A DNA stretch of 15,156 nucleotides from Pirellulaceae bacterium (GTDB lineage Bacteria > Planctomycetota > Planctomycetia > Pirellulales > Pirellulaceae), in assembly GCA_013002105.1 (NCBI GenBank), contig JABDKS010000201.1, positions 1-15,156 of the forward strand. The letters are read 5' to 3'. The notes beneath the pieces are model-generated. The model worked only from the letters and a program-made list of their open reading frames with translations, was not told where the DNA came from and did not search any database. Of this stretch, positions 1 to 7,690 are shown piece after piece. Every line of letters begins with the position of its first letter. Position 1 is the first letter of the stretch. Made by a program: the position numbers and the translations under genes.

Positions 1-1
1 G

Positions 2-652
2 GCGAAGACCCAGTCCAAGGCGAAGGTCCAATCCCAGACGAAGGCCCAGGCGGATCGACCATCTACCGCAGCGACCAACGAAGATCCCAACAGCGCACTG
101 CCTCCGATGGATGACGATGCAGTCAGATTCGAATTGCGCACCGCCAGCGAGTCAAAGTGTCGGCGACAGGCAAAGCGTTTATTTGGAGGACGGTTTCGAG
201 AATTCAAAGTCGACGGTTCGCTGCTGGTTCAACCGCGTTTTTGGATCGCGACGGGCATCCTGACCTTTCTGATGGTTTTAATTTATCCGGCGTACTTGCT
301 GCTTGATGGTTCGAGCGAGCTGGGTTGGTCGGTGTTACTGGTGGTTTTCCCCGGGCTATTCTTTGCGTTTTTGATTCTGATGCTTGGGCGATCGATGAAC
401 AAAGCCGGCAAAGTCGACGGCGGCCTGACGGACAAATTGATCTGGTTTGACGGCACGGGAGCAAGATCCTGTTATTGGCTCTCGGATTGTCCCACGCGTT
501 TAAAGATCGCGGATGCTCTGGCGATTGGCACCGAGACTGGCAAATCGATGTTCGTGTTGCCCCGGGAATCGTTCGAGGACGACCAACAGTTTGAACGGGC
601 TTGCGAAATCGTTGGTGCAACAACCCAAGACGTCCACGTCGAACGCTCCTGA
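2..652 (+). CDS. Two-helix membrane protein, YcxB-like (5' end outside window)
   Basis: The frame is open from base 2, so the gene is probably truncated by the window edge. The first ATG inside the window is at 107 and has no Shine-Dalgarno sequence; from it the product would be 181 residues. Upstream of that ATG the frame encodes a Lys/Gln/Ala-rich low-complexity stretch (AKTQSKAKVQSQTKAQA). Numbered from the ATG at 107, two hydrophobic helices lie at about 46-66 and 74-94, with a short loop between them. They are followed by a soluble C-terminal domain with a pattern like YcxB-type domains: a W..D segment, then FVLPRESF and an acidic helix. The N-terminal part (VRFELR) also fits a YcxB start. 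YcxB-like proteins have no firm function. The membrane topology is seen directly; the family call is tentative. Confidence 0.6.
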   Translation, partial: AKTQSKAKVQSQTKAQADRPSTAATNEDPNSALPPMDDDAVRFELRTASESKCRRQAKRLFGGRFREFKVDGSLLVQPRFWIATGILTFLMVLIYPAYLLLDGSSELGWSVLLVVFPGLFFAFLILMLGRSMNKAGKVDGGLTDKLIWFDGTGARSCYWLSDCPTRLKIADALAIGTETGKSMFVLPRESFEDDQQFERACEIVGATTQDVHVERS

Positions 653-917
653 TCAGGTGTCCGCCGTCATCGGTCCGCGCACTTGATCGTCCGATTGGCA
701 GGCTTTTCAGATGACGATTTGGTGGCGAAGTTTCCCGAGCAGCGACTCTAGAGAACTTGGGCACCACCGCGATTTTACAGTGTGTCTGACGCGAATCTTT
801 GCATGCACCGTTGCGGAATCCTAACGCCACACATCGATTTGCGGGTGCCAACGGACGCCCCGAGGTTACAATATTCGTTGTTTACCATCTTGCCAATTGT
901 TTCCTCCGAGCACTCTG
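653..917. other. Intergenic stretch, no gene seen
   Basis: These 265 bases separate two same-strand genes. No convincing ORF, tRNA or terminator was seen. A -10-like TACAAT at 867-872 lies about 45 bases before the lipoprotein start, but it has no good -35 partner, so it is not called as a promoter. Confidence 0.4.
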
Positions 918-1436
918 ATGCGTTTTGTACTTGGCTGCTTGCTCCTGAGTGGTTCGATTCTGTCACTCGCCGGCTGTCTCCCCGGGCTGACCCGTTCAGA
1001 AATTGATGGGCCGATTTCCGTTTCGGCAGCGTCGATTCGCATTTCCGAGTCTCGCAGTGATAATGGCGTCAGTTACACGTTGGACTACCAACTGGGCGAA
1101 CACAAAGTCCAAGCAGCTTGGCAACTGGGTAACGCGATGAAGCGGACGTCCAAATTGCAACTGAAGATGCCCATCGAGGCAACGTTTGATGAAGTTGTTC
1201 AGGGCATGCAATTGGCACTTGCCGATCGACAGAACAATCCATGGTTTCTAGCGATCAACGACACGATCATCGAACTGATGATGGAAGTTCATGAGGAAGA
1301 AACGAAGCGGGCCGAAAAAATCGCACCCGATTCTCCTTACCGAGCAGCCGTCAAGGTGCAGAAGCAAATTCGACAATGGTTTGTCGAAGTCGACGTCCGC
1401 ATCGTGGACGAGAATGGCAACAACGTCGGGATGTGA
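918..1436 (+). CDS. Small outer-surface or periplasmic lipoprotein, unknown function
   Basis: The protein is 172 residues from the ATG at 918. A TTG 21 bases upstream (897) is in frame, but the ATG gives a proper lipoprotein signal: MR, a hydrophobic core at 3-18 and the lipobox LAGC with the lipidated Cys at residue 20. The mature part is hydrophilic. It has a beta-like first half (about 30-75) and a helical, charged second half (EVHEEETKRAEKI, then VQKQIRQWFVEVDV) ending in a short beta strand. I do not recognise the family, and no enzymatic motif is visible. It converges with aspS across 97 bases. The lipoprotein call is well supported; the role is unknown. Confidence 0.75.
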   Translation: MRFVLGCLLLSGSILSLAGCLPGLTRSEIDGPISVSAASIRISESRSDNGVSYTLDYQLGEHKVQAAWQLGNAMKRTSKLQLKMPIEATFDEVVQGMQLALADRQNNPWFLAINDTIIELMMEVHEEETKRAEKIAPDSPYRAAVKVQKQIRQWFVEVDVRIVDENGNNVGM

Positions 1437-1459
1437 TTGCGACGAGGCGTACGTGTTGT

Positions 1460-1473
1460 CCGTGTCGACACGG
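1460..1473. repeat. 14-bp perfect palindrome between convergent genes
   Basis: CCGTGTCGACACGG is self-complementary and lies in the 97-base gap between the convergent lipoprotein and aspS stop codons. It is flanked by GACGA (1441-1445) and TCGTC (1476-1480), which could extend an imperfect stem. It has no T-run on either strand, so a role as a bidirectional terminator is only possible. Confidence 0.3.
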
Positions 1474-1533
1474 TGTCGTCGAGGTCTGAATCTGAACCTG
1501 GTGCTCAGCCGATTACCGCCATTCGCTTTTCAG

Positions 1534-3309
1534 TTATGACTTCGGTTTGATCGTGCTGAGATGGAGTTCGGTCAGCTGATCCTGGTCCACCGCGCCGGGT
1601 GCTTCCGTCATCAAATCGGCCGCCTTCTGCGTCTTGGGAAACGCGATCACTTCGCGAATATTCTCCAAGCCCGCAAAGAGCATCACCCAGCGGTCGACCC
1701 CCAAAGCAATCCCGCCGTGCGGCGGAGCACCGTATCGAAGTGCATTGAGCAGGAACCCGAAACGGTCTTCGGCGGTCTGTTCGTCGATCCCCAACAGCTC
1801 GAATACCTTCGATTGCGTTTCGCTGTCGTGGATCCGAATCGTGCCACCACCGGCCTCGCTGCCGTTGATCACTAAGTCATAGGCCTGTGCGCGACATTCG
1901 GCCGGATTCTCTTGCAGCTTGGCTAAATCGCTTGCCAGCGGCGCGGTGAACGGGTGGTGCATGGCATGCCAGTTCCCGGTTTCTTCGTCCTTGTCGAACA
2001 TCGGAAATTCCGTGATCCAACTGCAATTCAGTTCGTTGGGTCCGTACAGCTCCAACTCGGCGCCGAAGCGTTTGCGTAGTGCGTAGAGCCCCTTACAAGT
2101 TACTTCCCAAGTATCGGCCAGGAAGACCAGCAGGTCGCCTGTTTCGCCACCCAAGAGCTCTTTGATTTCCGCCAAGTGGGCATCATCGAAGTTTTTCGCG
2201 ATCGGGCTCCAAAGCGATCCATCTTCTTCCACTCGGAACCACGCGAGACCTTTGGCACCAAATTCCTTGACAAAGTTTGTCAGGTCATCGATCTGTCGAC
2301 GCGAGTACTTTGCGACACCGCCAGGGACGCACATGCCCCGAACAAAATTACCGGCATCGGCTGTCCCACGGAAAACACGGAAATCGGTTTTCTTAGCGAC
2401 CGGCGTCACATCGACGATCTCCATATCGAAACGCAAATCGGGTGCATCGTGACCGTAGCGGCGCATCGCTTCGTCGTACGTCATCCGCGGCAACGGTGTT
2501 TTGACTTCCTTGCCCAATACCTCTTTGGCCGTTTGGGCGACCAGTCCGTCAATCAATTCCATGATGTCATCGGCATCGACAAATGACATTTCCAAATCCA
2601 ACTGCGTGAACTCGGGCTGTCGGTCGGCTCGCAGATCTTCGTCGCGAAAACATTTAGCGACTTGCACATAGCGGTCAAACCCGGCCACCATCAGAATCTG
2701 TTTGTACAACTGTGGCGATTGCGGCAAGGCATAAAAGTTCCCAGCGTGAACACGACTGGGTACCAAGTAATCGCGGGCACCTTCGGGTGTGCTGCGACCA
2801 AGAATCGGCGTTTCCACATCGATAAAGTCACGCTCGGCAAAATAGTCCCGCATGGTCTTGATGATATGGCTGCGGCGGATGAGTGCCTGCTGCATTTCGC
2901 CGCGACGTAGATCCAGGAAACGGTATTTCAACCGCAGGTCCTCGCCGGGCATGTCACTTTGGCCCGGCGTGAACGGTGGAGTCACGCACGCGTTAAGAAT
3001 TTCGTAGTGGTGACAACGGACTTCGATTTCACCGGTGGCAAGCTTTTCGTTCACTTTGCCTTCCAGCCGATCGGCCACGGTCCCTTTGATCAAGATCACG
3101 CTTTCGGCACCGACCCGTCCCGCTTCGTTGATCAAGTCCGCACCGGCTTCGGGTGGCCCGACGACAACTTGTGTCAGTCCGTAGCGGTCGCGCAAGTCGA
3201 TAAAAACAGCGCCGCCATGATCTCGTTTGCTTTCGACCCAACCGCAAAGGGTGACTTCGGTGCCGATGTCTGATTTGCGGAGTTGCCCGCAGGTGTGGGA
3301 GCGTAACAC
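1534..3309 (-). CDS. aspS: Aspartate--tRNA ligase, bacterial type, probably non-discriminating (AspRS)
   Basis: This is a class II synthetase of 591 residues, normal length for the bacterial type. The N-terminal OB-fold anticodon-binding domain is at about 1-110. The catalytic core carries motif 1 (around 162-170, FIDVETPIL), the aspartate-binding TPEGARD and QSPQ loops (174-200), motif 2 (221-240, FRDEDLRADRQPEF) and motif 3 (about 532-547, GIALGVDRW). The bacterial GAD insert lies between motifs 2 and 3. The start is a GTG at 3309; an in-frame TAA five codons upstream (3325-3327) leaves little alternative. There is no clear Shine-Dalgarno. Residues H31-G32-G33 and G84 replace the Leu30 and Lys82 of the discriminating E. 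coli enzyme. They match the Pseudomonas-type non-discriminating AspRS, which also charges tRNA-Asn with Asp for amidation by GatCAB. The enzyme identity is certain; the dual specificity is inferred. Confidence 0.98.
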   Translation of the reverse strand: MLRSHTCGQLRKSDIGTEVTLCGWVESKRDHGGAVFIDLRDRYGLTQVVVGPPEAGADLINEAGRVGAESVILIKGTVADRLEGKVNEKLATGEIEVRCHHYEILNACVTPPFTPGQSDMPGEDLRLKYRFLDLRRGEMQQALIRRSHIIKTMRDYFAERDFIDVETPILGRSTPEGARDYLVPSRVHAGNFYALPQSPQLYKQILMVAGFDRYVQVAKCFRDEDLRADRQPEFTQLDLEMSFVDADDIMELIDGLVAQTAKEVLGKEVKTPLPRMTYDEAMRRYGHDAPDLRFDMEIVDVTPVAKKTDFRVFRGTADAGNFVRGMCVPGGVAKYSRRQIDDLTNFVKEFGAKGLAWFRVEEDGSLWSPIAKNFDDAHLAEIKELLGGETGDLLVFLADTWEVTCKGLYALRKRFGAELELYGPNELNCSWITEFPMFDKDEETGNWHAMHHPFTAPLASDLAKLQENPAECRAQAYDLVINGSEAGGGTIRIHDSETQSKVFELLGIDEQTAEDRFGFLLNALRYGAPPHGGIALGVDRWVMLFAGLENIREVIAFPKTQKAADLMTEAPGAVDQDQLTELHLSTIKPKS

Positions 3310-3532
3310 GAGTGAGTTCAGGGGTTAGGGGATAGTCGCTGATCGCTCCGCGATCTCGGCGCCAAGTTTTCATGGGCGTGAGCGCGTCGCGAATGCGGTG
3401 TTGTGCATTGCCAGCAAAACGCTAGCGATGGATGTCAGGCATTGGAATTCGCGTGTTGTTCGCGACACGAACAACGACGAGGGGCCGATTCTAGATAATG
3501 GAGCATGATTCGTAGAGGCGTCGACTTCTCAT
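3310..3532 (-). promoter_or_regulatory. aspS upstream region
   Basis: This stretch lies between the aspS start and the terminator of the transporter gene upstream, so it must hold the aspS promoter if that terminator is efficient. It contains a 21-bp dyad at 3455-3475. I see no T-box features and no sigma70-type -35/-10 pair that I would trust. No ORF here looks real. Confidence 0.4.
3455..3475. repeat. Perfect 8-bp inverted repeat upstream of aspS
   Basis: GTTGTTCG (3455-3462) and CGAACAAC (3468-3475) are exact inverted copies around a 5-base centre (CGACA). The dyad lies about 146 bases before the aspS GTG. It could be an operator or an RNA hairpin in the aspS leader. It has no T-run, so it is not a terminator. 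Confidence 0.4.
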
Positions 3533-3576
3533 AAAAAAAGCCGACGTCCAGAGCCAATCGGCAGATGGACGCCGGC
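3533..3576 (-). terminator. Intrinsic terminator of the MFS transporter gene
   Basis: Read on the minus strand, GCCGGCGTCCA pairs with TGGACGTCGGC (11 bp with one G-U pair). The 15-base loop itself contains GCC-GATT-GGC. The stem is followed directly by seven T residues. It lies about 47 bases after the transporter stop codon, so it should separate that transcript from aspS. Confidence 0.88.
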
Positions 3577-3622
3577 AATACATATTCGTTTGCCGTCCAG
3601 AGTGATCTGGATTGCGAGTGGA

Positions 3623-5137
3623 CTACAGTTCCGTCCCGGGGGCTTCATCGGCCAAGTGTGGATCGCCCACTTCCTCGGGCTTCTTAAACGCCACGATCAG
3701 GATCAGGTAGAGGACTGCCATGGTGGCGGGCACCAAAGCCGTCATCCGAATCGCCATTCGACTGCCGTGCAGCGTCGCGGCAGCGACCGGTGGAGCATCC
3801 ACTGCAGCGAACTCCTTGTTCGCGTTCCACCACTCGGCTTGAGCCCGCAAGCCGGCAAAGTCATCGCTATTGATTTCATCGCCGGCGATCTCGACATCCT
3901 TGAGGACCTTTGCACCGCTGTCTTCCAACATGCCGGCCTTCGCACCATCGATTCCGGTGATGGCGGGGAACACCAAGAACTGGTTCTCGTTGGGTGCTTT
4001 CACGCGAGCATACGTTTCAGGGTTTTGCTCCTGGATGTACTGCGACGCGTAATAGTCTTGTTTGTATCCGATACCGGGACCGCCCAGCAAACCGGCCGAA
4101 GTCATTCCGGCAAATCCCATCAATGCCATGGCGACGGTAGCACTTTGTGGGAATCGTTCACCAACCACACCCAACATCGTTGGCCACAGGAATGTCTTGC
4201 CCAGGGCGTAGACCGTCGCGGCGAAGAACATGAATGGGATACTATCGCCAATGCTGATCAGGTAGAGTCCGATCGCACCAATCACGGCACTGCACAGTAG
4301 CAGGCCGAGCGATGAAATCTTGTGAACGATGGGGCCGGCAAAGAATCGCAGGCCTGTCATCAACAAGGACGTGTAGATAAACAGCGAAGTTCCCAGTGCG
4401 GCACTGCTGAGAATTTTGCCGGTGATTTTGTTGATCCAACTGTCGGTACCCAATTCGACGTACCCGACGCACGCGTGCGCGACCAGTAAGATCAAAAAGA
4501 ATGGTCCAATCAACTTCGTGATCATCCCACCGTACGAAATCGACCCTTCTTGCGTCGCCGTTTTGGGAAACGTTTCTTTGATCGCGATGAACCCGTACAT
4601 CAGCACCGGTATCAAGAAAGTGGCCATCAAGATTTCCCACGTGACCAAATCCTTGGCGTAGACAATCAAGCCACCGATCACCAAACCAGCCGGCCAACCA
4701 GCGTGCAGAATGTTCAGATAGTGGGTTTTTTGTTCGGGATAGATCGTGGCGGTCAACGGGTTGATGACGCCTTCGCAGATGCCGTTGCCGACGGCAAAAA
4801 CGAACATCGATATGTACAACAACATGTACACGGCGTCTTTACCGGATGAATTGAACACCGGCGTCGCGGCAAACAACATCACCGCGGATACGACGTGACA
4901 AACCAACGCGATCATCATCAGTCGTTTGTAACCGACCACATCGATCAGAAAACCTGCGATCAAAATCACTAAGCCAAAACCAAGCAAACCACCGCCGGTG
5001 ATCTGACCCAATTCGGTCATCGTGAAGCCGTATTTTTGGGACCAGATGTCTAGCAATCCGGCACGGACGGCAAAGCCGATGCCGGCAGCAATCAGGGTCA
5101 AAAACCCTGCGGTCAGGAGTTTCTTTCGGTTTTCCAT
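3623..5137 (-). CDS. Major facilitator superfamily transporter with a large insert before the last helix
   Basis: This is a 504-residue polytopic membrane protein starting at an ATG, with a TAG stop. Hydrophobic helices run in two bundles (about 8-190 and 205-355). A loop with conserved-looking GFLIDVVGYKRLM at 62-74 matches the MFS loop 2-3 signature (G...D..G.rr). The layout resembles the sugar/FucP-like or NarK-like branches, but no substrate can be assigned. Unusually, a hydrophilic segment of about 105 residues (355-460) is inserted before the final helix (about 463-484), which makes the protein some 80-100 residues longer than most MFS members. If there are 11 helices before the insert, it would face the periplasm. 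The gene has its own terminator and diverges from the peroxidase gene, so it is probably monocistronic. Confidence 0.85.
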   Translation of the reverse strand: MENRKKLLTAGFLTLIAAGIGFAVRAGLLDIWSQKYGFTMTELGQITGGGLLGFGLVILIAGFLIDVVGYKRLMMIALVCHVVSAVMLFAATPVFNSSGKDAVYMLLYISMFVFAVGNGICEGVINPLTATIYPEQKTHYLNILHAGWPAGLVIGGLIVYAKDLVTWEILMATFLIPVLMYGFIAIKETFPKTATQEGSISYGGMITKLIGPFFLILLVAHACVGYVELGTDSWINKITGKILSSAALGTSLFIYTSLLMTGLRFFAGPIVHKISSLGLLLCSAVIGAIGLYLISIGDSIPFMFFAATVYALGKTFLWPTMLGVVGERFPQSATVAMALMGFAGMTSAGLLGGPGIGYKQDYYASQYIQEQNPETYARVKAPNENQFLVFPAITGIDGAKAGMLEDSGAKVLKDVEIAGDEINSDDFAGLRAQAEWWNANKEFAAVDAPPVAAATLHGSRMAIRMTALVPATMAVLYLILIVAFKKPEEVGDPHLADEAPGTEL

Positions 5138-5378
5138 GAGTGGCCGATTCGTGATGGGAATAAGGTTGGATGTGGGGGTGACCCGTGATGCTGCCCGTCG
5201 CGATAGACTACGTCAAGTTATTGCAAGCATTTTTGGGTAGAAGGAGAACCTAATTCCTACGGCCCGCTGTTGCCACTGTTACGCCCGCTATACTTGCGTC
5301 AGAAGTCAAAATTTGCCGTCCTTCGCCACAACCACAGTGGCATCGACGCTACTCACCCCTCAATCGGAGCCACTTTCG
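5138..5378. other. Divergent intergenic region between MFS and peroxidase genes
   Basis: These 241 bases must carry promoters for both directions. A -10-like TATACT sits at 5289-5294 on the + strand, about 85 bases before the peroxidase start; the best -35-like TTGCCA (5270-5275) is only 13 bases away, which is too close. AAGGAGA at 5241-5247 looks like a Shine-Dalgarno, but no start codon follows at a useful distance. No RNA gene or repeat was seen. Confidence 0.35.
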
Positions 5379-5975
5379 ATGCGTTTGATCCTTTCTGTTG
5401 CCGTTGTTTTGGGAGCCTTTGTCGCGATGTCACAGCAACCGTCCGCCGCCGAGACGCCCGAATCGGGCGACAAGCACGAGCACGAATGTGCATTGGACTA
5501 CAAGATGAACACGATCGACGGCAAAAAGGTCGACCTGGAGGACTACGAGGGGAACGTCGTCTTGATTGTCAACACCGCCAGCCAATGCGGTCTGACTCCT
5601 CACTACAAGGGTTTGCAAACGCTCTACAAGAAATACGAGGACAAGGGATTCGTCGTTCTGGGTTTTCCCTGCAACCAATTTGGCAGCCAGGAGCCAGGCA
5701 CTGATGCCGAGATCGCTCAGTTCTGCAGCAGCAAGTACGACGTGACGTTCCCGATGTTTTCCAAGGTGGATGTCAACGGTGACGATGCCGCCCCGATTTT
5801 CCAGCATTTGACCAGCAAGGATGTCAAACCGGCCGGCAAGGGTCCCGTGGGATGGAATTTCGAGAAATTCTTGATCGATCGCGAAGGCCAATTGGTCAGC
5901 CGATTCAAGTCCCGAACCGCCCCCGAAGACACCGAATTGGTCAAGGCGATCGAGGCGGAACTGCAAAAGAAATAG
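5379..5975 (+). CDS. Exported glutathione peroxidase family protein (Cys-type, probably thioredoxin-dependent)
   Basis: The protein is 198 residues from the ATG at 5379. An in-frame ATG at 5313 would add 22 residues but would bury the signal peptide. The N-terminus has a Sec signal (MR, hydrophobic core to about 17, cleavage after SAA at about 24). The mature protein is a full glutathione peroxidase fold of normal length. The peroxidatic site is NTASQCGLT with Cys70, followed by GFPCNQFGSQEPG (Gln104) and WNF (Trp159-Asn160), which completes the tetrad. Catalysis uses Cys; no selenocysteine TGA is present. Cys116 in QFCSSKYDVTFPMF lies where yeast Gpx3 has its resolving Cys82, so reduction by thioredoxin-like proteins is more likely than by glutathione. 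It should reduce hydroperoxides outside the cytoplasm. Confidence 0.93.
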   Translation: MRLILSVAVVLGAFVAMSQQPSAAETPESGDKHEHECALDYKMNTIDGKKVDLEDYEGNVVLIVNTASQCGLTPHYKGLQTLYKKYEDKGFVVLGFPCNQFGSQEPGTDAEIAQFCSSKYDVTFPMFSKVDVNGDDAAPIFQHLTSKDVKPAGKGPVGWNFEKFLIDREGQLVSRFKSRTAPEDTELVKAIEAELQKK

Positions 5976-5994
5976 TTTCCCGTCATAGCGAACG

Positions 5995-6029
5995 CCGCTG
6001 TGACGCGACCGGTCGTCTCGTCACAGCGG
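5995..6029 (+). terminator. Strong hairpin after the peroxidase gene (terminator-like, no T-run)
   Basis: CCGCTGTGACG (5995-6005) pairs perfectly over 11 bp with CGTCACAGCGG (6019-6029). The loop contains the palindrome CGACCGGTCG, which lengthens the fold. It begins 19 bases after the peroxidase stop. No T-run follows, so it may end transcription weakly or protect the 3' end of the mRNA. Confidence 0.5.
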
Positions 6030-6088
6030 TCCATTGACATTCCGCGTAGTTGCCAGCTTCACCCCCAGAACCTACGCTTTTGCGTTTG

Positions 6089-6117
6089 CGCGGCAGCAAC
6101 TCTGCCGCGGTCGTTTT
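6089..6117 (+). promoter_or_regulatory. Terminator-like hairpin in the purA leader (candidate attenuator)
   Basis: CGCGGCAG (6089-6096) and CTGCCGCG (6102-6109) form a perfect 8-bp GC-rich stem with a 5-base loop. GTCGTTTTG follows at once. The hairpin ends about 30 bases before the likely purA GTG (6139), too close to be only the end of the previous gene. It could be an attenuator or a poorly read-through terminator. No known purine riboswitch core was recognised. Confidence 0.45.
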
Positions 6118-6138
6118 GCTGTGAATCGGAGCTCTGTG

Positions 6139-7461
6139 GTGTCGGGAACTTGCGTAATCGGTCTTCAGTGGGGTGACGAGGCCAAAGGGAAACTCGTCGA
6201 CTTACTCGCACCCCAATTTGACTGGGTCGTTCGCTATCAGGGTGGCGCCAACGCCGGTCACACGGTGGTTGCCGGCGACGAGACCTACAAACTGCATCAC
6301 ATCCCCAGTGGGATTCTGCACAAGCACGTTCAAAACGTGATCACCCCGGGTGTCGTCATCAATCCGGCAACGATGCTCGACGAGATTGATGGCTTGGCGA
6401 AACGCGGTGTCAATTGCAGTGACAACATGCGAATCAGCGAGCGAGCCCATCTGGTCATGCCATGGCATATCGCCGAAGACCGCCGCATCAACGCGACCGA
6501 GGTCCGAGGGGAATCGATTGGGACGACCAATCGCGGCATCGGACCCTGCTATCGCGATAAAGTAGGACGCACGCACGCGATTCGGATGTCCGACCTGATG
6601 CAACCGCATCGCGACGAGCGGATCAAGACAGTCGCCCAGCAGAAGATTCAAATCCTGAAAGACATGGGCGCGACCGACGACGAACTGCAATCGATTGCCG
6701 TCGACCGAGTCGTCCCCCTTGCTGCCAGTTGGGCCGATCGACTGCGCGACATGACCGCCGATACAACCGACCTGTTGTTGGATGCTGCCGAAGAGGGCAA
6801 GAAACTGTTGTTCGAAGGTGCCCAAGGTGCATTGCTGGACATCGACCACGGTACCTACCCGTTTGTGACCAGTAGCAACAGCAGTGGCGTCGGGGTATGT
6901 GCCGGTGCCGGCGTCCCACCACGCTGGATCAACACGGTTTTGGGCGTTTGCAAAGCCTACAGCACCCGAGTCGGTGGCGGACCGTTTGTCACGGAGCTCG
7001 ATGACGCGACGGGCGACCGCATTCGCGAGTTGGGAAATGAATACGGCACGACCACGGGACGACCACGTCGTTGCGGTTGGTTTGACGCAGTTGCGGTCCG
7101 CTATACCGCTCGTTTGAGCGGCGTCACACGACTGGCGCTGATGATGATGGACGTTTTGGCACACCTGGACGAATTAAAAGTCTGCGTTGCCTACGATTTG
7201 GATGGCCAGCGAATCGAACGTTTTCCAAGTCACGCCGACGAACTGCGTCGCTGCAAACCGATTTACGAAACAATGCCGGGCTGGAAACAACCCGTTGACG
7301 ATGTGCGTCAAGCCGATGAATTTCCCGAGGGCGCACTGGATTATGTCCGGTGGATCGAACAACTAGTCGGTGTGCCTGTTGGCGTGTTATCCGTCGGACC
7401 GGACCGAGCACAAACGATATTTACAAACCAGGCTGCCGAACTGGAGCTTGAGGCGATTTAG
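6139..7461 (+). CDS. purA: Adenylosuccinate synthetase
   Basis: PurA joins IMP and aspartate using GTP, the first committed step to AMP. From the GTG at 6139 the protein has 440 residues, close to the usual 430. GGAG at 6128-6131 is seven bases before this GTG. In-frame GTGs at 6136 and 6121 are alternatives; the TTG at 6034 would read through a hairpin and is unlikely. Motifs in order: [11 protein letters not shown] (8-18, catalytic Asp13), AGHTVV with His41, GTTNRGIGP (IMP loop), [42 protein letters not shown] and C-terminal VGPDR. Gly15 of the usual GDEGKGK is Ala here. The gene follows the peroxidase after two hairpins, so it may have its own control. Confidence 0.97.
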   Translation: MSGTCVIGLQWGDEAKGKLVDLLAPQFDWVVRYQGGANAGHTVVAGDETYKLHHIPSGILHKHVQNVITPGVVINPATMLDEIDGLAKRGVNCSDNMRISERAHLVMPWHIAEDRRINATEVRGESIGTTNRGIGPCYRDKVGRTHAIRMSDLMQPHRDERIKTVAQQKIQILKDMGATDDELQSIAVDRVVPLAASWADRLRDMTADTTDLLLDAAEEGKKLLFEGAQGALLDIDHGTYPFVTSSNSSGVGVCAGAGVPPRWINTVLGVCKAYSTRVGGGPFVTELDDATGDRIRELGNEYGTTTGRPRRCGWFDAVAVRYTARLSGVTRLALMMMDVLAHLDELKVCVAYDLDGQRIERFPSHADELRRCKPIYETMPGWKQPVDDVRQADEFPEGALDYVRWIEQLVGVPVGVLSVGPDRAQTIFTNQAAELELEAI

Positions 7462-7571
7462 CATCGCGTGCCCAGATTCGACGCTGCGAATGGAGATCGC
7501 TGGGATGGAGACCGCGGTGATTGGAAAACGCTGGGGATTTAGACAACGGTGTTTCCGAATCGGTCACCTCG

Positions 7572-7601
7572 CGTCGGCCGATCACACGTCGGCCGATCTC
7601 A
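7572..7601 (+). repeat. 15-bp tandem repeat, two copies
   Basis: CGTCGGCCGATCACA (7572-7586) is followed directly by CGTCGGCCGATCTCA (7587-7601), 14 of 15 identical. In one frame it reads SADHT SADLT, which fits a pentapeptide repeat pattern, just before a TGA at 7613. Confidence 0.75.
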
Positions 7602-7650
7602 CGAGCGGTGATTGAACGAACGCGTCCACCGTCCAGTCGCGCCCCCCACC

Positions 7651-7690
7651 GAACCGACTTTCAGCGAACCGACTTTCAGCGAACCGACTT
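7651..7690 (+). repeat. 15-bp tandem repeat, 2.7 copies
   Basis: GAACCGACTTTCAGC occurs at 7651-7665 and 7666-7680, and its first ten bases recur at 7681-7690. In the uppS frame it reads TDFQR TDFQR TDLGN, an exact A(D/N)LXX-type pentapeptide pattern. It ends 19 bases before the uppS ATG. Confidence 0.85.

Noticed and set aside
3590..4300. 236-codon open frame on the + strand opposite the MFS gene
   Set aside because: Antisense shadow of the transporter coding sequence; composition is not protein-like (many His, Arg, Gln).
5289..5294. TATACT as a promoter -10 for the peroxidase
   Set aside because: No -35 at a suitable distance; TTGCCA is only 13 bases upstream.
5450..5580. Selenocysteine in the glutathione peroxidase
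   Set aside because: The catalytic codon is TGC (Cys70); no in-frame TGA.
6034..6138. N-terminal extension of PurA from a TTG at 6034
   Set aside because: It would run through the 6089-6109 hairpin and adds 35 residues that no PurA needs; GTG at 6139 with GGAG upstream fits better.
6202..7164. 320-codon open frame on the - strand opposite purA
   Set aside because: Shadow of purA; no motifs, and the plus-strand gene is unambiguous.
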